Assembly: GCA_012932865.1 (NCBI GenBank)
Contig: SAXG01000062.1
Coordinates: 186,001 to 250,000 of the forward strand
Origin: Amylostereum areolatum
Lineage: Eukaryota > Basidiomycota > Agaricomycetes > Russulales > Stereaceae
Direction: 5' to 3'
Length of the DNA: 64,000 nt
The notes under the pieces are model-generated. The model searched no databases. It was not told the origin of the DNA and saw only the letters and a program-made list of their open reading frames with translations. Of this stretch, positions 9,300 to 21,465 are shown one piece after another (positions within the stretch are counted from its first letter, which is position 1; each line of letters opens with the position of its first letter). Both the position numbers and the translations under genes were made by a program.

Positions 9300-9722
9300 C
9301 AATCACAGTTTTTGATCTTTGAGATTATGCAGGTTCCCATGTGTTACCGGAGTCTGGGTAGCCTTTCTATTTTATGAAGTAGTGTATGGTTCGGAATACC
9401 GTTTGTCTAGTTTTGAGGCTATTATTGTTTCTATTTCATAGAGTTCTTCATCGTTTACTAGTTCCGGAGGCGGTTTTTTATAGCTTCGCCATATTGTTCT
9501 GTCTCTTTGAACGAATTAATAGTGCTGCGTGAATACTGGGTGTATTTTCCATTTCGTTGGTAGTTCTAAGCGATAGGTTACTGGTCCTAACTTCTTCAAT
9601 TTGAATGGGCCGAACCGTTTTGGTGCTAGCTTGGTTTTCGGGTATACCATGTTAAGATTTTTCCATCTAACCATACTTGGTCGCCCTGTTGAGTTGATCT
9701 CGTAGTGTGAACGTTTGATCAT
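9300..9722 (-). pseudogene. Gyp-A integrase C-terminus: GPY/F module and chromodomain
   Basis: The GPY/F-type module reads KRFGPFKLKKLGPVTYRLEL with WKIHPVF (9722-9516). After a frame change come ELYEIETIIASKL and GYPDSGNTWEP (about 9480-9310), the start and end of a chromodomain with the typical YPDS.NTWEP signature. Chromodomains target integration of this Gypsy lineage to marked chromatin. Frameshifts and a stop separate the two parts. Confidence 0.75.
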
Positions 9723-9746
9723 GCTGCATTTTCATCAATTTGGCAG

Positions 9747-10513
9747 CTATTTCCATCTTGCTTCGGCGTTGTCCCATGCGTCCTTAAAGTTCTTTATTCT
9801 TTCTTCCTGTCGGTATTCGCGGATCAGTTGGTATTGTTGGGTTGAAAACCGTTGGTGTCTATGTAGGAGTTCAAATGGGGAAGTTTTCGTAGCTGAATGT
9901 TGTCGTATGTTGTGTGCAAATTCTGCTTTTGGTAAAGTTTTGCCCAATTTATTTGATCTCCGTTGCAAATGCTCAAAGATATTGTTCTCTTCTTGATTCA
10001 CCCTTTCTGTCTCGCCATCTGTTGGGGATGGTACGCCGTGCTGAGCGACGAGATAATCAAGGCTTTCGCAATGGATTGGAATACTTTGGACGCAAATTGA
10101 GGACCTCTGTCTGATATCATTCTTTTCCACAGTCCAAATCGTCTGTAGACGTTGTCGATCAGAAGATCGGCTGTTTCTTCTGCTTTGATCTTTTTTTGCA
10201 CGGTGTGAATACTGCGGTTTTGGTGAACCTGTCGACGACTACGTTGATCGAATCAAATCCTTGAGATCGGAAGATCTGTGATGAAATCTGATGTGATCGT
10301 TTCCCATGGTCGTTCTGGTATTTCTGTAGGTTGTAATGGATTTTTTGCCGGATGCGTGACATTTTTTGTTGACTGGCATACGGGGCATCCTTGAACGTAG
10401 CCTTTTACGAAGGAAATCATCTTTGGCCACCAAAAGTTTCTTTGTACAGTTCTAGAGTTTTCATTTCTCCTGGATGTCCAATCGTCTGGATCATGATGCG
10501 ATTTTAGGATCAT
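9747..10513 (-). pseudogene. Gyp-A integrase zinc-binding and catalytic core remnants
   Basis: The zinc-binding module reads WWPKMISFVKGYVQGCPVCQ (about 10,445-10,385). The catalytic core then follows in several frames: [38 protein letters not shown] (second Asp), [11 protein letters not shown] and [10 protein letters not shown] (Glu region). It needs at least four frame corrections and is inactive. The order and spacing match Ty3/Gypsy integrase. Confidence 0.8.
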
Positions 10514-13000
10514 GCGTCGAAGTTCGAGATTCTGTGGTACGTGATCTTTCCTTTTCTGATGATCAATTTGTTTTCAAAGTTCCAATCTTCGATTCTTTTT
10601 GCAAGGGTACGTGGTCCCGATCTTTTGTCGTATCGAGCGCTGTCCAGACTTCATCATCTAGGTGTGAAGTTCCTTAGTTCCTTGAGAAGTTCTTTATCTC
10701 CGACTGCTCGACTTTCCTCTCGGTGGCTCTAGCCTTGAATATCGAAGGATGGAGTAGGATTCATTCGTCATTGTCTGGAATGTCTTCTCATGATCTGATC
10801 TTCTGGAAGTCCATCCGCTTTATTGTACTTCCTGGTTTGTGCACTGGGGTGTAGTCAAAGCGGGACAGATACAAGCTCCATCGTGCTTGCGTCGATTAAG
10901 TTTCTGAGCTGTTGTAAATATTTAGATTTTTATATCTGTCCAGATTTCGATCTTGTAGTTCGCTCCTTCTAGATAGTGTCGCCAGTGCTCCAGGCTTTTA
11001 CTACTCCTAAAGTTCTTTGTCGTATATCTCGTAATTTGTTCTGCGTGACGTGATTTGGATAGGTACGCGACCGATGGTGCTGTCTATCTTTTGGTTTCAT
11101 CCGTTGTGATAAATAGCTCCGTATGCGAAGTCGGAGGCGTCACTCTCTATACAGAATGGTTTGTTTCGTCAGGTGATCATAGACTGGGGACGACGTGAAT
11201 TCGTGTTTCAGTCTTTCAAGGTCTGTTCACATTCGGCCGTCCAGTTCCATCATGGTCCTCTTAGTGAGCTGGAATGTGGTCTTGCAATTTTAGAATAGTC
11301 TTGATGAAGTGTCGATAGAATTTCCAAATCCGAGGAATGATTGAACTTCTTCCACTTTTCTCGGTGTGGGCCATTCGGATAGTCCTTGAACTTTGATCGG
11401 GTCCATCTGTACCTTGTTATGCGTGATTATCACGCCTAGGTATTTGATTGATGGTTGTTCGAGAAGCACTTTTCTGGTTTCAGGAACAGATCGTTCCGTT
11501 CCAGAAGTTGAAGAGTTTCTTTCATTATTTTTCTATGTTCGCCGAGTGTTTCTGTGAATATTAATATGTCATCCACGTATACCACTACCTTTCCTGTGTC
11601 TATTAATTCTTTGAACAGTGCATTCATCATTTGCTTGGAATGTTGCGGGCGAGTTGGTCAGTCCGAAGAACATCACCATTGGTTCGAACAGGCCCCTGTT
11701 TGTTTTGAACGCCACTTTCCATTGATCTCCTTCTTTGATTCAACATTGTTGTATCCCCATCGGGATCGAGCTTTGAGAAGATCTTAGCGCTTTTAATTTG
11801 TCGATGAGATCTGAGATGAGCGAGATCGGTATTCATTTTTTATTGTGATGGAGTTGAGATAGCATAGTCCTGTACTGGTCGAAGAGATCCATCTTTCTTC
11901 TTGATAAAAAGAAGGGCGATGATATCTCTGACTTTGATTCTCGGATGTATCCTTTTTGTAGATGTTTGTCTACAAATGTGTCCAGTTCCTTCCGCTCTGG
12001 TACTGTCATTGGATATATTTTACAGTTTCGAGGTTTCCATCCTTCATCAGGTCTATCCATGATCCCAGGGTCTACTGATTGGAAAGCGTTCCGACGCTTT
12101 CTTTTCGAATACCTTCTGATACTGTTTGTAACTGGGCGGAATCGTCTCATTGAGTGTCTTCTTCTTCTCTCCATGGCCGCCTTTTCTGCGAGTTCTTGTG
12201 TTTTAGTTGCTCTTGCTGTTATCCAGTATTGGGTTCGTTCATTCTTCTGCAACCGCATCATTTTCTATGTTAGTCTTTCCATGGAACGTTCTGACTATCT
12301 TGATCTCGACGAGATCGAATCAAATTCGGGGTCTTCTTGTTCTTCTATGTGTTACGTGATGGTTTACCTTTTGTTCTTCAATGATTGTAGAAAGGGTTCG
12401 TCTTTTCCTTGGACGATCATCGTTTTACTCGTAGTGGAGCACGTACATGAAGATGTTTGTATGTAATCTGTCTCTTTCTCCAATCAATGTTAGGATTGTG
12501 TTTTTCTGAGCCAAGGGGTTCCTGAGATTACTTCGTCCTCCTCCTAGAGCTGTGACGAATAATCCCAAGTTTTCGCGGTGAACTTCTCCGTGGATCCCTC
12601 CATTGTCATTGGAAGGTACACTTTCTGTTTGATCTCTCCCAAAGTGTTTCGAGACCATCAATGTTGTATATTGGTATCGGCTCTTAAGCTGGATTAGATT
12701 CATCTTGTGTTTTCCGTCAATCTGGATAGATCAGGGTGCTGCTTGCTCCCTATCTGTAGCACTTTTGCTGCGGCTTTACGGAACTTTCCATGAAACATAA
12801 CAGGTATATGAATCGATGGAGCGTGTGTTGCTCCGTCTTGGTATGACCTTATATACACTGTTCTATTTACGTCATCTTCTGTTTTCCTGCACAGGAGATT
12901 GATTTGAAAAGTTCATTGTCTGTGTCCTTTCAACAGCCGCGTTGAAGGATGATTTAAAAACCCTGATTGTCCTTGAAAATGTTGGCATGTGTGCAAACGT
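10514..13000 (-). pseudogene. Gyp-A protease, reverse transcriptase and RNase H remnants
   Basis: RNase H signs are YDKEL, VVKAW, IEIWTD, AQKLNRR and HKPGS at 11,150-10,820. RT signs are [20 protein letters not shown] (YVDD box, 11,600-11,545) and, upstream, PVQDY/ELDTFVDKHLQKGYIR (about 12,000-11,860). Protease remnants lie around 12,850-12,450 (FHGKFRKAAAKVL and LRNPLAQKN). The frame changes every 100-300 nt. The YVDD box is intact but the polyprotein is not. Confidence 0.75.
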
Positions 13001-13097
13001 TTCGCTGTCCATCTTACTCACAAGCTCGGTGGTCTGATCAATCGGGATTCTTCTGATGTTAGATTCGCTGTTCGTGCATTGATCGTTGTTTGGGTGC

Positions 13098-14960
13098 ACT
13101 TCTCTGGGCAATTCCTAGAGATGTGTCCTGGCTTTCAGCAGTAAAGCATGATCCTGATTTCTGGAGTTCTGTGCGTTCTTGCGGGGTAAGGTGTCTGAAA
13201 TTTCGGCCGTTATTTCCTGTTTGAGCGACTCTGGCGGCTGTAATGTTCCCTTTATTTCCGTTCCCTCTTCTGAATGGAACGTACGTCTGTGGTTTCTTTG
13301 TACAGGAGTGTGAGATTGCTCATCGGTTCATTGGTCTTGTGTAATGCCGTTGAATGCTTGAGCCTCTCGCCAGTTATTATCAATGGCAATGCGAGTTCGT
13401 ACCATTCATCAATGTCGTTCGAGATGTGATCTCTTTTGAGTATCTCGACTACGATATCGTTACGCAGTCCTCTCTTGAATTGGTTGATCAATGCTTTATG
13501 ATCGTAACCGGCTTCCATTGCATAGTCTCTGAAGATCGTGTATAATCTTTGGTTTCCATGGTACCTTGCTCCAGTTGTTGTTGTGAATCTAGCGTCTCTT
13601 TCTGGGTCTATTTCTCCCAAAGGTTTCTAGGAAGTAGTCATGGAACACCATCCATAAGGTATCCTTCCGGATTTAGACCGTGATCTCTATTTTGTCGATC
13701 TTACTTCAAAAGGGACACCCAGTGAGGGCAGGTCCATCGGTAAGATGCGAGAGTACGAAGGTTATCTTACGCATGTGGCAGCATAACGCATTTGGGAATG
13801 CTATGAAGTGATACACATTGTTCTATGAGCTTTGCTGCTTTTGCCCTATCCCTTCCGTCGTATACTTCTAATGCGTTTAGTTTAAATCCTTATCCTTATC
13901 TTCGGGTTTCGATCGGTTGTTCCTGTTTCTCTTGGCGGGGAATCCCTTGGTGGGTGTCTTGGTCCTTTCGGAAGATCCACGGTTGCTCCTCTTCCGAAGA
14001 CGTAGTCCCAGACTTCTTTTCTTTTTTTGTCATCCGTGCTGCCGGTGATAATCGGAATGCAGTGATGGTGATCGCGGTGGTGACATTTTCCACCCTGTTG
14101 ATTCGACCATGCCAAATCCTAGGGGGAATCGAGTCTCATGTCTCGGTCTTGCGGGATGCGCGGGCTGGTGGGGATTTGCAGGCGTCTGGCGCGGTACATT
14201 AGTCTCTCCAGGGGGACATTGCCAGTGCGGTGGCGGGGTCGGGTATCGAGGTGGCAATGTCTCCCATTGATGTGATGTTCTTGGGGCTTCCGAATAGATT
14301 TCCTCTTCTTCCTTGTCTGGTCCTGAAGATGTCGTTGTTTGATGCAAGTGATGGAGATCTTGTTGGGTTCTCTGTACGTTCTTCCGTTTCTGCTGTGCTC
14401 GATGGGCTGCACTTTCGACTTCTTCCGGAATTGGACTTAGTTTGGTTGCCCGATATAGCTCTCTCAGATTCTGGTGCGGTTTCCTCTGGAGGCGGTGCTG
14501 CTGTTGCGGATTCTTGAGGATGCTGGGGTTCGGTTTGGGGTTCTGTGGTTCGGTGTCGTATCGGCTGTGTCGGTATCTGGATCAAATTCCCAGTAGTCCT
14601 TAATATTCCCGGTGTAAGGCTTCTCTTCGACTTTCTGTGCGTCCGGTGTTTTCCAGAGTTCTTCTGATGAGAGGGGCCCGATATGAGGTCTTGAATAATC
14701 TGGGCGCTTCCAGTGTGAGTTGTCGTAGCTTCCGTCTTCTTTTTCCCTTTTTGATCTATCTTTGTAGTATTCTGCTGCCGGGGAAGGTTTGTATCTGTAT
14801 ATGTGTTGGTCCACTGATATTTGTATGTCCCTTTGCTTCTTTTCGCAATGAGGATTCCCTCGTAGTAGCTAAGGAGATATAGGATCAAATGTCCAGTGAT
14901 GATCTTCTTTTCCGTTGGGAAAATCTCGTTTACAGTTTGATTGGAGATGAGGGATCTCAA
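13098..14960 (-). pseudogene. Gyp-A gag remnant
   Basis: The 13,620-13,252 frame is a retrotransposon Gag capsid segment: FRDYAMEAGYDHKALINQFK, GLRNDIVVEILK and DEWYELALPL. Downstream at about 13,150-13,098 a zinc knuckle reads C-stop-KPGHISRNCPE, broken by a stop. Upstream (14,960-13,880) lie long Pro/Thr/Arg-rich frames, one of which (14,814-14,464) resembles an acidic Gag N-terminal region. The structural protein is clearly inactivated. Confidence 0.65.
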
Positions 14961-15209
14961 AGGTCTGCTTCGGGTTCTTTTTCCGCGGGAAGCCCTTGGG
15001 TCGTAGGATCGGGACCGTCCACACCTCTAGCTAAGCTTTGGCTACTGCTTAGCTGTCTGTAGGGGTCTGGTTCTCTGTGCAATCACATCACTACATGCGA
15101 CTCTTCCCCCGAACTGATACACTCATATCAAATTGAGGGATAAAAGGTGGAGCGTCCGTGGTTAGCTGCCTCGACGATAGTGAGGATTCCGTTCGTCTGT
15201 AGCCTCAGC

Positions 15210-15657
15210 TGAAGGGATAAAACAATGTGACAGGAGGTAATGACGTAGGGGTAGGGCTGGGGTGTTTGGGGAGGTTTGAACAGACGTTGGGGGCTCTAGT
15301 CAAGCAAAGGTGGTAAGCGAAGCAGTAGTCTCACGGACTTGCGAGCGTATCGGACGTGGCGTTATCGTAGATCGAGCTAGTAATGTAGGCTGTTAAAGGA
15401 GGTGGCTTATTGTCAGAACAGTCCTGTTTTACAGCTACAGGGTGGGGATGTCTCCGTTCGTTGAGCCTCCTATAAAGGGAATGTTAGTCATTTAATCTAT
15501 TTGGATAACGGTCGGCATCGTACGGGAGTGAGCTGTCTTGGTGGCACAGTCGTGGTAGGTCTTGAGACGGTGATACGAGCTGGGGCACAGTGTAATCCTC
15601 GTTAGCGACGTCCTTCCTAATAAGGCAATAGGAATGGATACCTTGATCAAGGTAACA
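15210..15657 (-). repeat. Diverged 5' LTR of Gyp-A
   Basis: 15,300-15,657 aligns by eye with the 4155 and 5619 LTRs: AAGCGAAGCAGTA, CAGAACAGTCCTGT, GTTGAGCCTCCT, GGGGCACAGT, AGCGACGTCCTTCC and a terminal GGTAACA. The outer end at 15,657 is firm. The inner end near 15,210 is a guess from weak similarity around AATGTGACAGG. Confidence 0.6.
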
Positions 15658-15689
15658 GGTACATCTATGGTTTGGTTATTACTACCAGT

Positions 15690-17390
15690 GAACTTATATC
15701 ACATATTGAATAGAATGTCTTCTAAAATGAAACAAAACTCAGATGTTCACCATGCACTATCCTTTGATCGGCTTCATTCTTACAACAGCGGACTCTTTGG
15801 CACCCACCTGTGAGAACAATTCAAGCTCTTTGTCAATGACCGAGGAAGACAGGCAGCTACCCAAGTTGACAAGCTAGTAGACTCTATCCAAGTTTGGTGA
15901 GATATATGTGTCTGACGTGTGTTAGAAGAGTCGTGTTCCTCGATGGCGTAATCTCAACCACTTCGATGCCGTTATGAAGGTTTCGTTCTCAGATGGAACA
16001 AAGTATGAGGACATATCAAAGGTGTGTTTTATGCCCTCATTGTCAGTATATAAAATAATCCTATACTAGATGCTTGTATTTGTCGCACACAACATTTTCA
16101 CACCTTCGACACTGCACCTTGGCTCTTACTTCGCTAATCATTGGTCCTACATCAACTTGGACATGTATCTCTCTCTGGAAGTGCAAACAGTGAGACGCTT
16201 GCTGCAGGAGAACAAGAACTCCAGAAATTTGGGATTTTACTTCAGGTAAATCCCTGTACCATGTGGCTGTACAATCGAATAATACTAATGTCGTGTGTGT
16301 AGCAGTATTCTCCATTCCTCCACACTTTCTCTTCCTGTGATGATCCAGATGACTCGGATGAAGATACTCCTAGGAAGAACTGGAATTTTCCAAGGTTCAT
16401 CTTCACCAGCATGCATTTGATGATATCGGGCGAAGGGTTGTTACAAAAAATACAACACAAGCCAACGAGAAGATGCTGGTCTATTGAAGAAGGCTTATCT
16501 TCGTCGAAAAATTTCAAAACGTCGTGCCACAGGTGAGTGGCTGTTTAAATGTCTCTCTACCATGTTTCTCACTCTATGGTCAATAGATTCTCAAAATGAT
16601 CACCGTTCTTATGTGGCGGGCCTCATCCATGAACAGATTGATGATTACGAGACTATATCACCCAGTTAGCAGATTCTGAAGAGCCTGAAGATGATCTTGA
16701 CCCACTAGAGGCTTCTTCCTACACCAAAAGGTGTTCGATGCGACCTATCTCTTTAGGCTCTCAAACAAAGGCCATAAGCACTTGGTCAGTGAGACAAGTC
16801 ACAGCCATCCTTGCAATTCAAGGATTTTTGAAAGCGTCTTGGATCATGGCTTGCCCGAAACCTTCCATCATAGGTATTCCCCTTGCACATAACTTTACAT
16901 GGCTCTAGAATCATCAGGTATGTCCTTGCTTTTGGAAGTTTATACTGCACTTAAAGTTCTGTGGGTTTATATTCAGGTAAGATGATATCTGAGGGTCCAT
17001 ACGAGTCAATGGTGAACTGGTGTGAGGTTATCAATTACTCCGATGCAGTCCTCAATTCCATGGTCATCCACGCTAGACTGTGCATTGTGGACACAGCAAT
17101 CATGGCCATATTTTTGCTCAGATCCATACAGTTTTTCACCTGCTCCGTTGATGGGACAGCACATCTCCTCACTCTGGTCGCCACTTGATGCACTAATTGG
17201 TGTGAGAAGCCAGTTGATCGGGACCTTGGACTGCTCCGTGTTCGGGCAAAACCTCTCGTTCCTCCGAATTTATCCGGTCAATCCATCATGAGGGTGCCCT
17301 CCTTGTTGAAGACTTCGACAAGCCAGGTGATTACCTGTTGTGGATACGACCGATGGTGACATGTTCCTCCGGTGTAAGGCACTGCTCCGA
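15690..17390 (+). pseudogene. Plavaka-type (CACTA-like) transposase remnant
   Basis: Forward-strand frames, joined across introns and frameshifts, give the conserved C-terminal half of a Plavaka transposase, a basidiomycete family of the CACTA group. Recognised in order: HALSFDRLHSYNSGLFGTHL, FPRWRNLNHFDAVM, FSDGTKYEDISK, LDMYLSLEVQT, PRKNWNFP, HLHQHAFDDIGRR, IDHRSYVAGLIHEQIDDYE-like sequence near 16,590-16,650, then YESMVNWCEVINYSDAVLNS, FTCSVDG and VVDTTDGDMFLRCK near 17,340-17,390. Stops and frame changes (for example near 15,890 and 16,480) show decay, although two or three GT...AG introns remain recognisable. No CACTA terminal repeat was found. Recognition is from memory of the family's conserved blocks. 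Confidence 0.72.
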
Positions 17391-18900
17391 CTTTCTCAAC
17401 AGTGAGCACCCTCGAAAGCTACCTGCCGCCGCTTCCATTCCTCCCCACCTCATCCTCCCTCCCTCTCCATCACATGTACATCAGCACGGTGCTCCGAAAG
17501 GACGCGAGACTGGAATACAGTGCCTCATACTATCTAATACACCCTCCACCATCCGTCGTCTCCACCAAGTGACTCTTCAACTTGAGCCGACAGAGGAAAC
17601 GGACGGGTCTCACATCACTAAAATCTCACCTCGTCGTGCTGCAGTTTGGGTGTATGCAGATATTCCCCCATTCTCCAGACGCAAAGTGGAGATTGTATGG
17701 CACATTAAACTTGCGCAACCACACCACTGCGGCATGTTGTGCAGCGCGGGCACCGCACCATCCCCAAGGGCATGCCCGTCGTCTGCTTGTGCTCAGTGTC
17801 GGCCGTGAACAACCTCAATTTCGACCTATGCAAGATGTGCCATGCCTGCGGAGCACGCACCCCATGGCGCTGACGTGTGACCTAGCCAAGGGGAACATCA
17901 CACACACGGAGGCATTGTTGGAAACACTCATCCAGAGCGACTTTTCGACCTTCGAGATGCACAAGCGCGAGCATGGAAGTCCCTGCCATAATTTGTGGAC
18001 AGGTACTTCGACAGGTTCTTGCTTGACGTGACGACAAACCTGTCTTCCTCCACCCGAAGTTGTTGGACAGGGATTTTGCTTCTAGAAGGCCCGGGGGCTC
18101 CTCCTCCTTGGGTTGCCCTCGAAAGACTCTTCAGGCTCCGAGGTCTTCTTCAGGTCCTTGGAGAGGTGGGTGTCCATGAGCGCGGAGCTGTACCCGCTAT
18201 GAATCGACTCAGTGTCATGACCGCAGCGGCACTGAACCGAGCACGCCGAACTACTACCTTTGTTATCGCACACACAAAAATCGCACAAGTTGCCGGAGGA
18301 GATTAGGGTAAGTGGAGAAAGGGAACACACGGCTGTGGGTCTTGGACATTGGATGTATCTAGCGAGGTATAAGTAAACTATTATTATGAGTGGAGTTTCA
18401 GCCACTAGCTATTAAAAAAACATGACAATATCAACCGGCGAGTGCACCTATCAACAGTATTATGCTAAATTCCTACAGGCTACAGCCTCTGTTGTTGCCG
18501 TGTTTATTGACGACTTGTGAAAGGGATAGGGGGGAGATCGACGCGCATGAGTGCTGGTGTCGCGAACTTGTCGAATAGTTGGACCATCTGCGAGCCAAGG
18601 TGACTATTCTGACATTAAGAATCCGAATGTAAGACGTACCTCAGGCCAGTGCACTCCGACGTGTTCACGCCGTGCACCTAATACCGGTACAGGTCGTTCA
18701 ATTAATTGTCCTATTGTGCCCCTCAGTCGTGTCGTTTGATTCATTCTGTTTCGCCGCTGTCAATGGTGATCGCATGAAATGAGAACATTGGCGGGGTATT
18801 ACAGGACGTGGACGGTGGATGCTAGATAGAGTATGGGCACGTATGCACCAGAGGAAGAAACATGTTGACAACTTTGATCATCTTATCTAAGTAGACTCGC
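17391..18900. other. Region without a recognisable gene
   Basis: Several forward frames of 60-150 codons (17,338-18,306) give Cys/His/Arg-rich products in shifting frames, for example VDRYFDRFLLDVTT near 18,000. They look like an old, eroded coding region continuing from the transposase remnant, but I cannot name it. 18,310-18,900 shows no coding signal. Confidence 0.4.
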
Positions 18901-20954
18901 ATGCATCCGAGAATCCGCACCACGTCTTCAACTCCAACCACAACGAGCAGCGCAAAAAAGCTGCAGGTTCCTGCCATCGGAAAAGGTATTGATAAGAAGG
19001 AAAAGGAAGGGAAGGGAATGTCAGGGTAAGTGGGGTTTTGCTGCTCTATCAGTATACACTTTGCTATCTCTAGCCTGAGATTTGACTCGGCTCGTTCTTT
19101 TCTTTGTTCCATAACCAACCCCCTTTCTCCAGGACCCAACCTTCGTTATATTTGCCTCTAGCGCGCCATATCTTTCGTGCTGACCTGTGCGTGACGACGT
19201 GGAAGCCGACACCCATCATCTGCCAAGCGCGGTCCAGGAGCTCGGGCTCACTCTTCAACGAGTGCAGCAGCACCGCCTCTGTCGCTATATTGCGCCCGGT
19301 GTCGCGACAATACAGTCCCCGCATGGCTTACAAAGGAGCAGCGTACTGGGACCGCTATGAACTTGGAATTCTGATAGCGCTTTAGGACCGGTACAACAGA
19401 CCGCATATGGCCTGCGGCGACCGTTGTTTCGTGAACAGCAGTCACTGGCATCTCGTAGGGCCTGTGAACGCGCAACTCCTCCTCACCACCTTCCCCGCCA
19501 ATGCCCTCAGAGCCCATACGTCGTCCAGAGAATATCACGTTACAGGAAGAACAATTGAGGGCTCACGGGGAGCATGCTGCTCCTCTGTAGGCCATGCGAG
19601 GACCGTGGCGTCGTGACGCGGGGCAAGCTACCCGACATTGATGTATCGACAGATGCACCAGCACTGCTGCACTCGGTGAAGAGCGAGCCCTCACTCCGTG
19701 TGCGCGCCACGGATGCACGCAGGGATGGCTCCCTTCCTACACACAACCGGCTTTCTACATGTCCCGCAGGCGTTTTGTTGCCCTTCCCACGCGACGTCAT
19801 CCTAGATGACTTCCAGGATCCCTGCTATGTGGAAGAGGACACGGTGCTGCCCACTGTCTGCGTGTCGGATTCCACGCCGCCCTACGCCGCGCCCAACGTC
19901 TCGGAAGGCGCTCACGATGGCTCCCCCCCGAAAAAGCCCTGCCAGGATGTGGTCCCCCCCTTCCGCCTCTTCCCTCCCCCCTCCCTTGCCCTCGCAGGAC
20001 CTTCCTTGCGTCCCTCATCCTAGCGTCGAAGTTCACGCAAGATAAGGGTCACACAAACCGTGCCTGGACGAGGCTCGCCGCTCTTCCTGCACGGGAGGTT
20101 GGTCGTTGCAAATGTGCCCTCGGTGTGAGGCTCTCGAGTGGCGGACGTGTCGTGCTTTGACGCCGCCGATGTCCCCCCCCCCTCGCGAGGCCACACCCCC
20201 AGAAACTAGTCTATTTCTAGCGACTCCATCCCCAGCTGCGTACCCGCTCAACAACAGCGGAATGATGGCGGGTTCAACACTGACCTCCTTCTTGGGCCCG
20301 AGCTACTACAACCCCTGGACCTTTCTGCAGATGAGACAATGCGACAACGCGGATGTCCGGTGGCCAACCGCAGGGGGCCGACTCGAACACGAGTATCCGC
20401 TCGAGCCCGAGCCCCGAGCCCGTTCCACTTCCGTTTAGCTCCCGGCCACACCCCCTGCGCTGTCAGCAAGCCCAGCCATCCGGCCTTCGCAATCAAAGCA
20501 CGATCCGCATCAAGTGCAGGCCCGACGCTGCGCATGCAGAGCGCCCAACCACGTGAGACGAGTCCAGATCTGTCCTCTGGGGAGGAGACTGCTGGGGAAT
20601 CAAAGGCTGGCGAGGAGATGTATGTGTCGGAGGCGACCAATTGGACGGTCCGAGTCGATGAGCATGAGGAAAAAGTGGTAGAGAGGTAGGAGGACGATGC
20701 GGAGGGTTTAGCCAGGGATATTCAACATTTCCACAACATAATCCGCTAACAGACTCGTCGCCGCGTTCTGGCTTGCCTCCGATTGCCCCAGAGTCTGCTG
20801 CGTCCTCGCGCAGACTCCCCAGCGTCTTGAGCAATGCGCACTCGAGTAGTAGGAGCTCCTGTCAGAGCACGCCCTTCAACCTCCCGAACAATGCCAAGGG
20901 CAATTTCATTGTCGTCGGGGCGAGGGAGGAGAGGAGATGCGGTGGACCCCGAGG
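18901..20954 (+). other. Possible host gene exons upstream of the Copia insertion
   Basis: An ATG at 18,901 opens a basic, Lys-rich stretch of about 41 codons. It ends at a good donor (GTAAGT at 19,025) with an acceptor near 19,072. Further on, frames at 19,574-20,023, 20,106-20,438 and 20,339-20,689 are Pro/Ser-rich. A frame from about 20,668 (GYSTFPQHNPLTDSSPRSG ... GNFIVVGAREERR) runs to a GTGAGT donor at 20,955, in whose intron the Copia element sits. The pieces look like a Ser/Pro-rich regulatory-type protein, but I could not join them into one continuous model and recognise no domain. Confidence 0.3.
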
Positions 20955-20995
20955 GTGAGTCCTTTTTCATTTCAACTCTTTCCACTCCACTGTGC

Positions 20996-21446
20996 TGTTG
21001 AAGATATTCGTTTATGTCTGATTTCTACGCCTTTATTCTGTTCTATCTCCCTTCTATTCGCGTCTATTCCGCTCCATTCACCCTATTATCATCTAATTCC
21101 GCGTCTATACCCTCACATGCCCTCTCCACTTCACCCACTGTTCGCTATTGTACTGTACTTACTGTAGTTCAGCCTGAGCTAGCTTCCCTAGCTTCAGTTT
21201 CGAGTTAGTTACCGCTTTAGGTCGATTCTCGGCTTATTCCGAGTTTCCTCCCACGCTCCATGGCCTCTACCTGCAGCCACACGCGTCTGCTCCTCCTCAG
21301 TCGCTCATTCTGTGCTGCAGGTATGCCCTTTGCTCGTTTCTGTCTTGTTTCTCAGTCGCTCATTCTGTGCTGCAGCAATCCACTGTTTGTGTCAGTTCTG
21401 AGCGTCCCTAGCTAGTTGGCTAGCCCCTTCAACTGCGACTTCAACA
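20996..21446 (+). repeat. 5' LTR of Cop-1
   Basis: Starts TGTTGAAG and ends CTTCAACA, forming short inverted ends. It contains a direct repeat of about 25 bp (CAGTCGCTCATTCTGTGCTG), twice within the last 160 bp. The two repeats are separated by a GTATGCCC...TTTCTCAG stretch that resembles a short intron. Confidence 0.97.
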
Positions 21447-21465
21447 GGTTATGGGCCCTGCGCTC
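21447..21465 (+). promoter_or_regulatory. Primer-binding site, half initiator tRNA-Met
   Basis: GGTTATGGGCCCTGCGCTC abuts the LTR and is complementary, with one mismatch, to the anticodon-stem region of eukaryotic initiator tRNA-Met. Copia-group elements are known to prime from a cleaved initiator tRNA at this place. Confidence 0.8.

Larger units (their letters stand above)
5619..15657 (-). mobile_element. Gyp-A: degraded Ty3/Gypsy chromovirus with extra 3' module
   Basis: A reverse-strand element in the order LTR (about 15,210-15,657), gag remnant (14,960-13,100), protease (about 12,850-12,450), RT (about 12,250-11,300), RNase H (11,230-10,750), integrase (10,515-9,747), GPY/F and chromodomain (9,722-9,300), a 3-kb region with further ORFs (9,080-6,180), purine tract and LTR (5619-6166). 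The pol region carries many frameshifts and stops. The flanks (GTGGT left, GGTAC right) do not form a target duplication. The right LTR is much more diverged from 5619-6166 than the nearby solo LTR is, so the two LTRs may not be from one insertion; the boundaries are tentative. Confidence 0.75.

Noticed and set aside
15001..15040. GGACCGTCC near 15,010 as an inverted Gyp-A LTR end or tRNA primer site
   Set aside because: Similarity is limited to about 9 bp in the wrong orientation, and the putative primer site matches no tRNA 3' end I can name with confidence.
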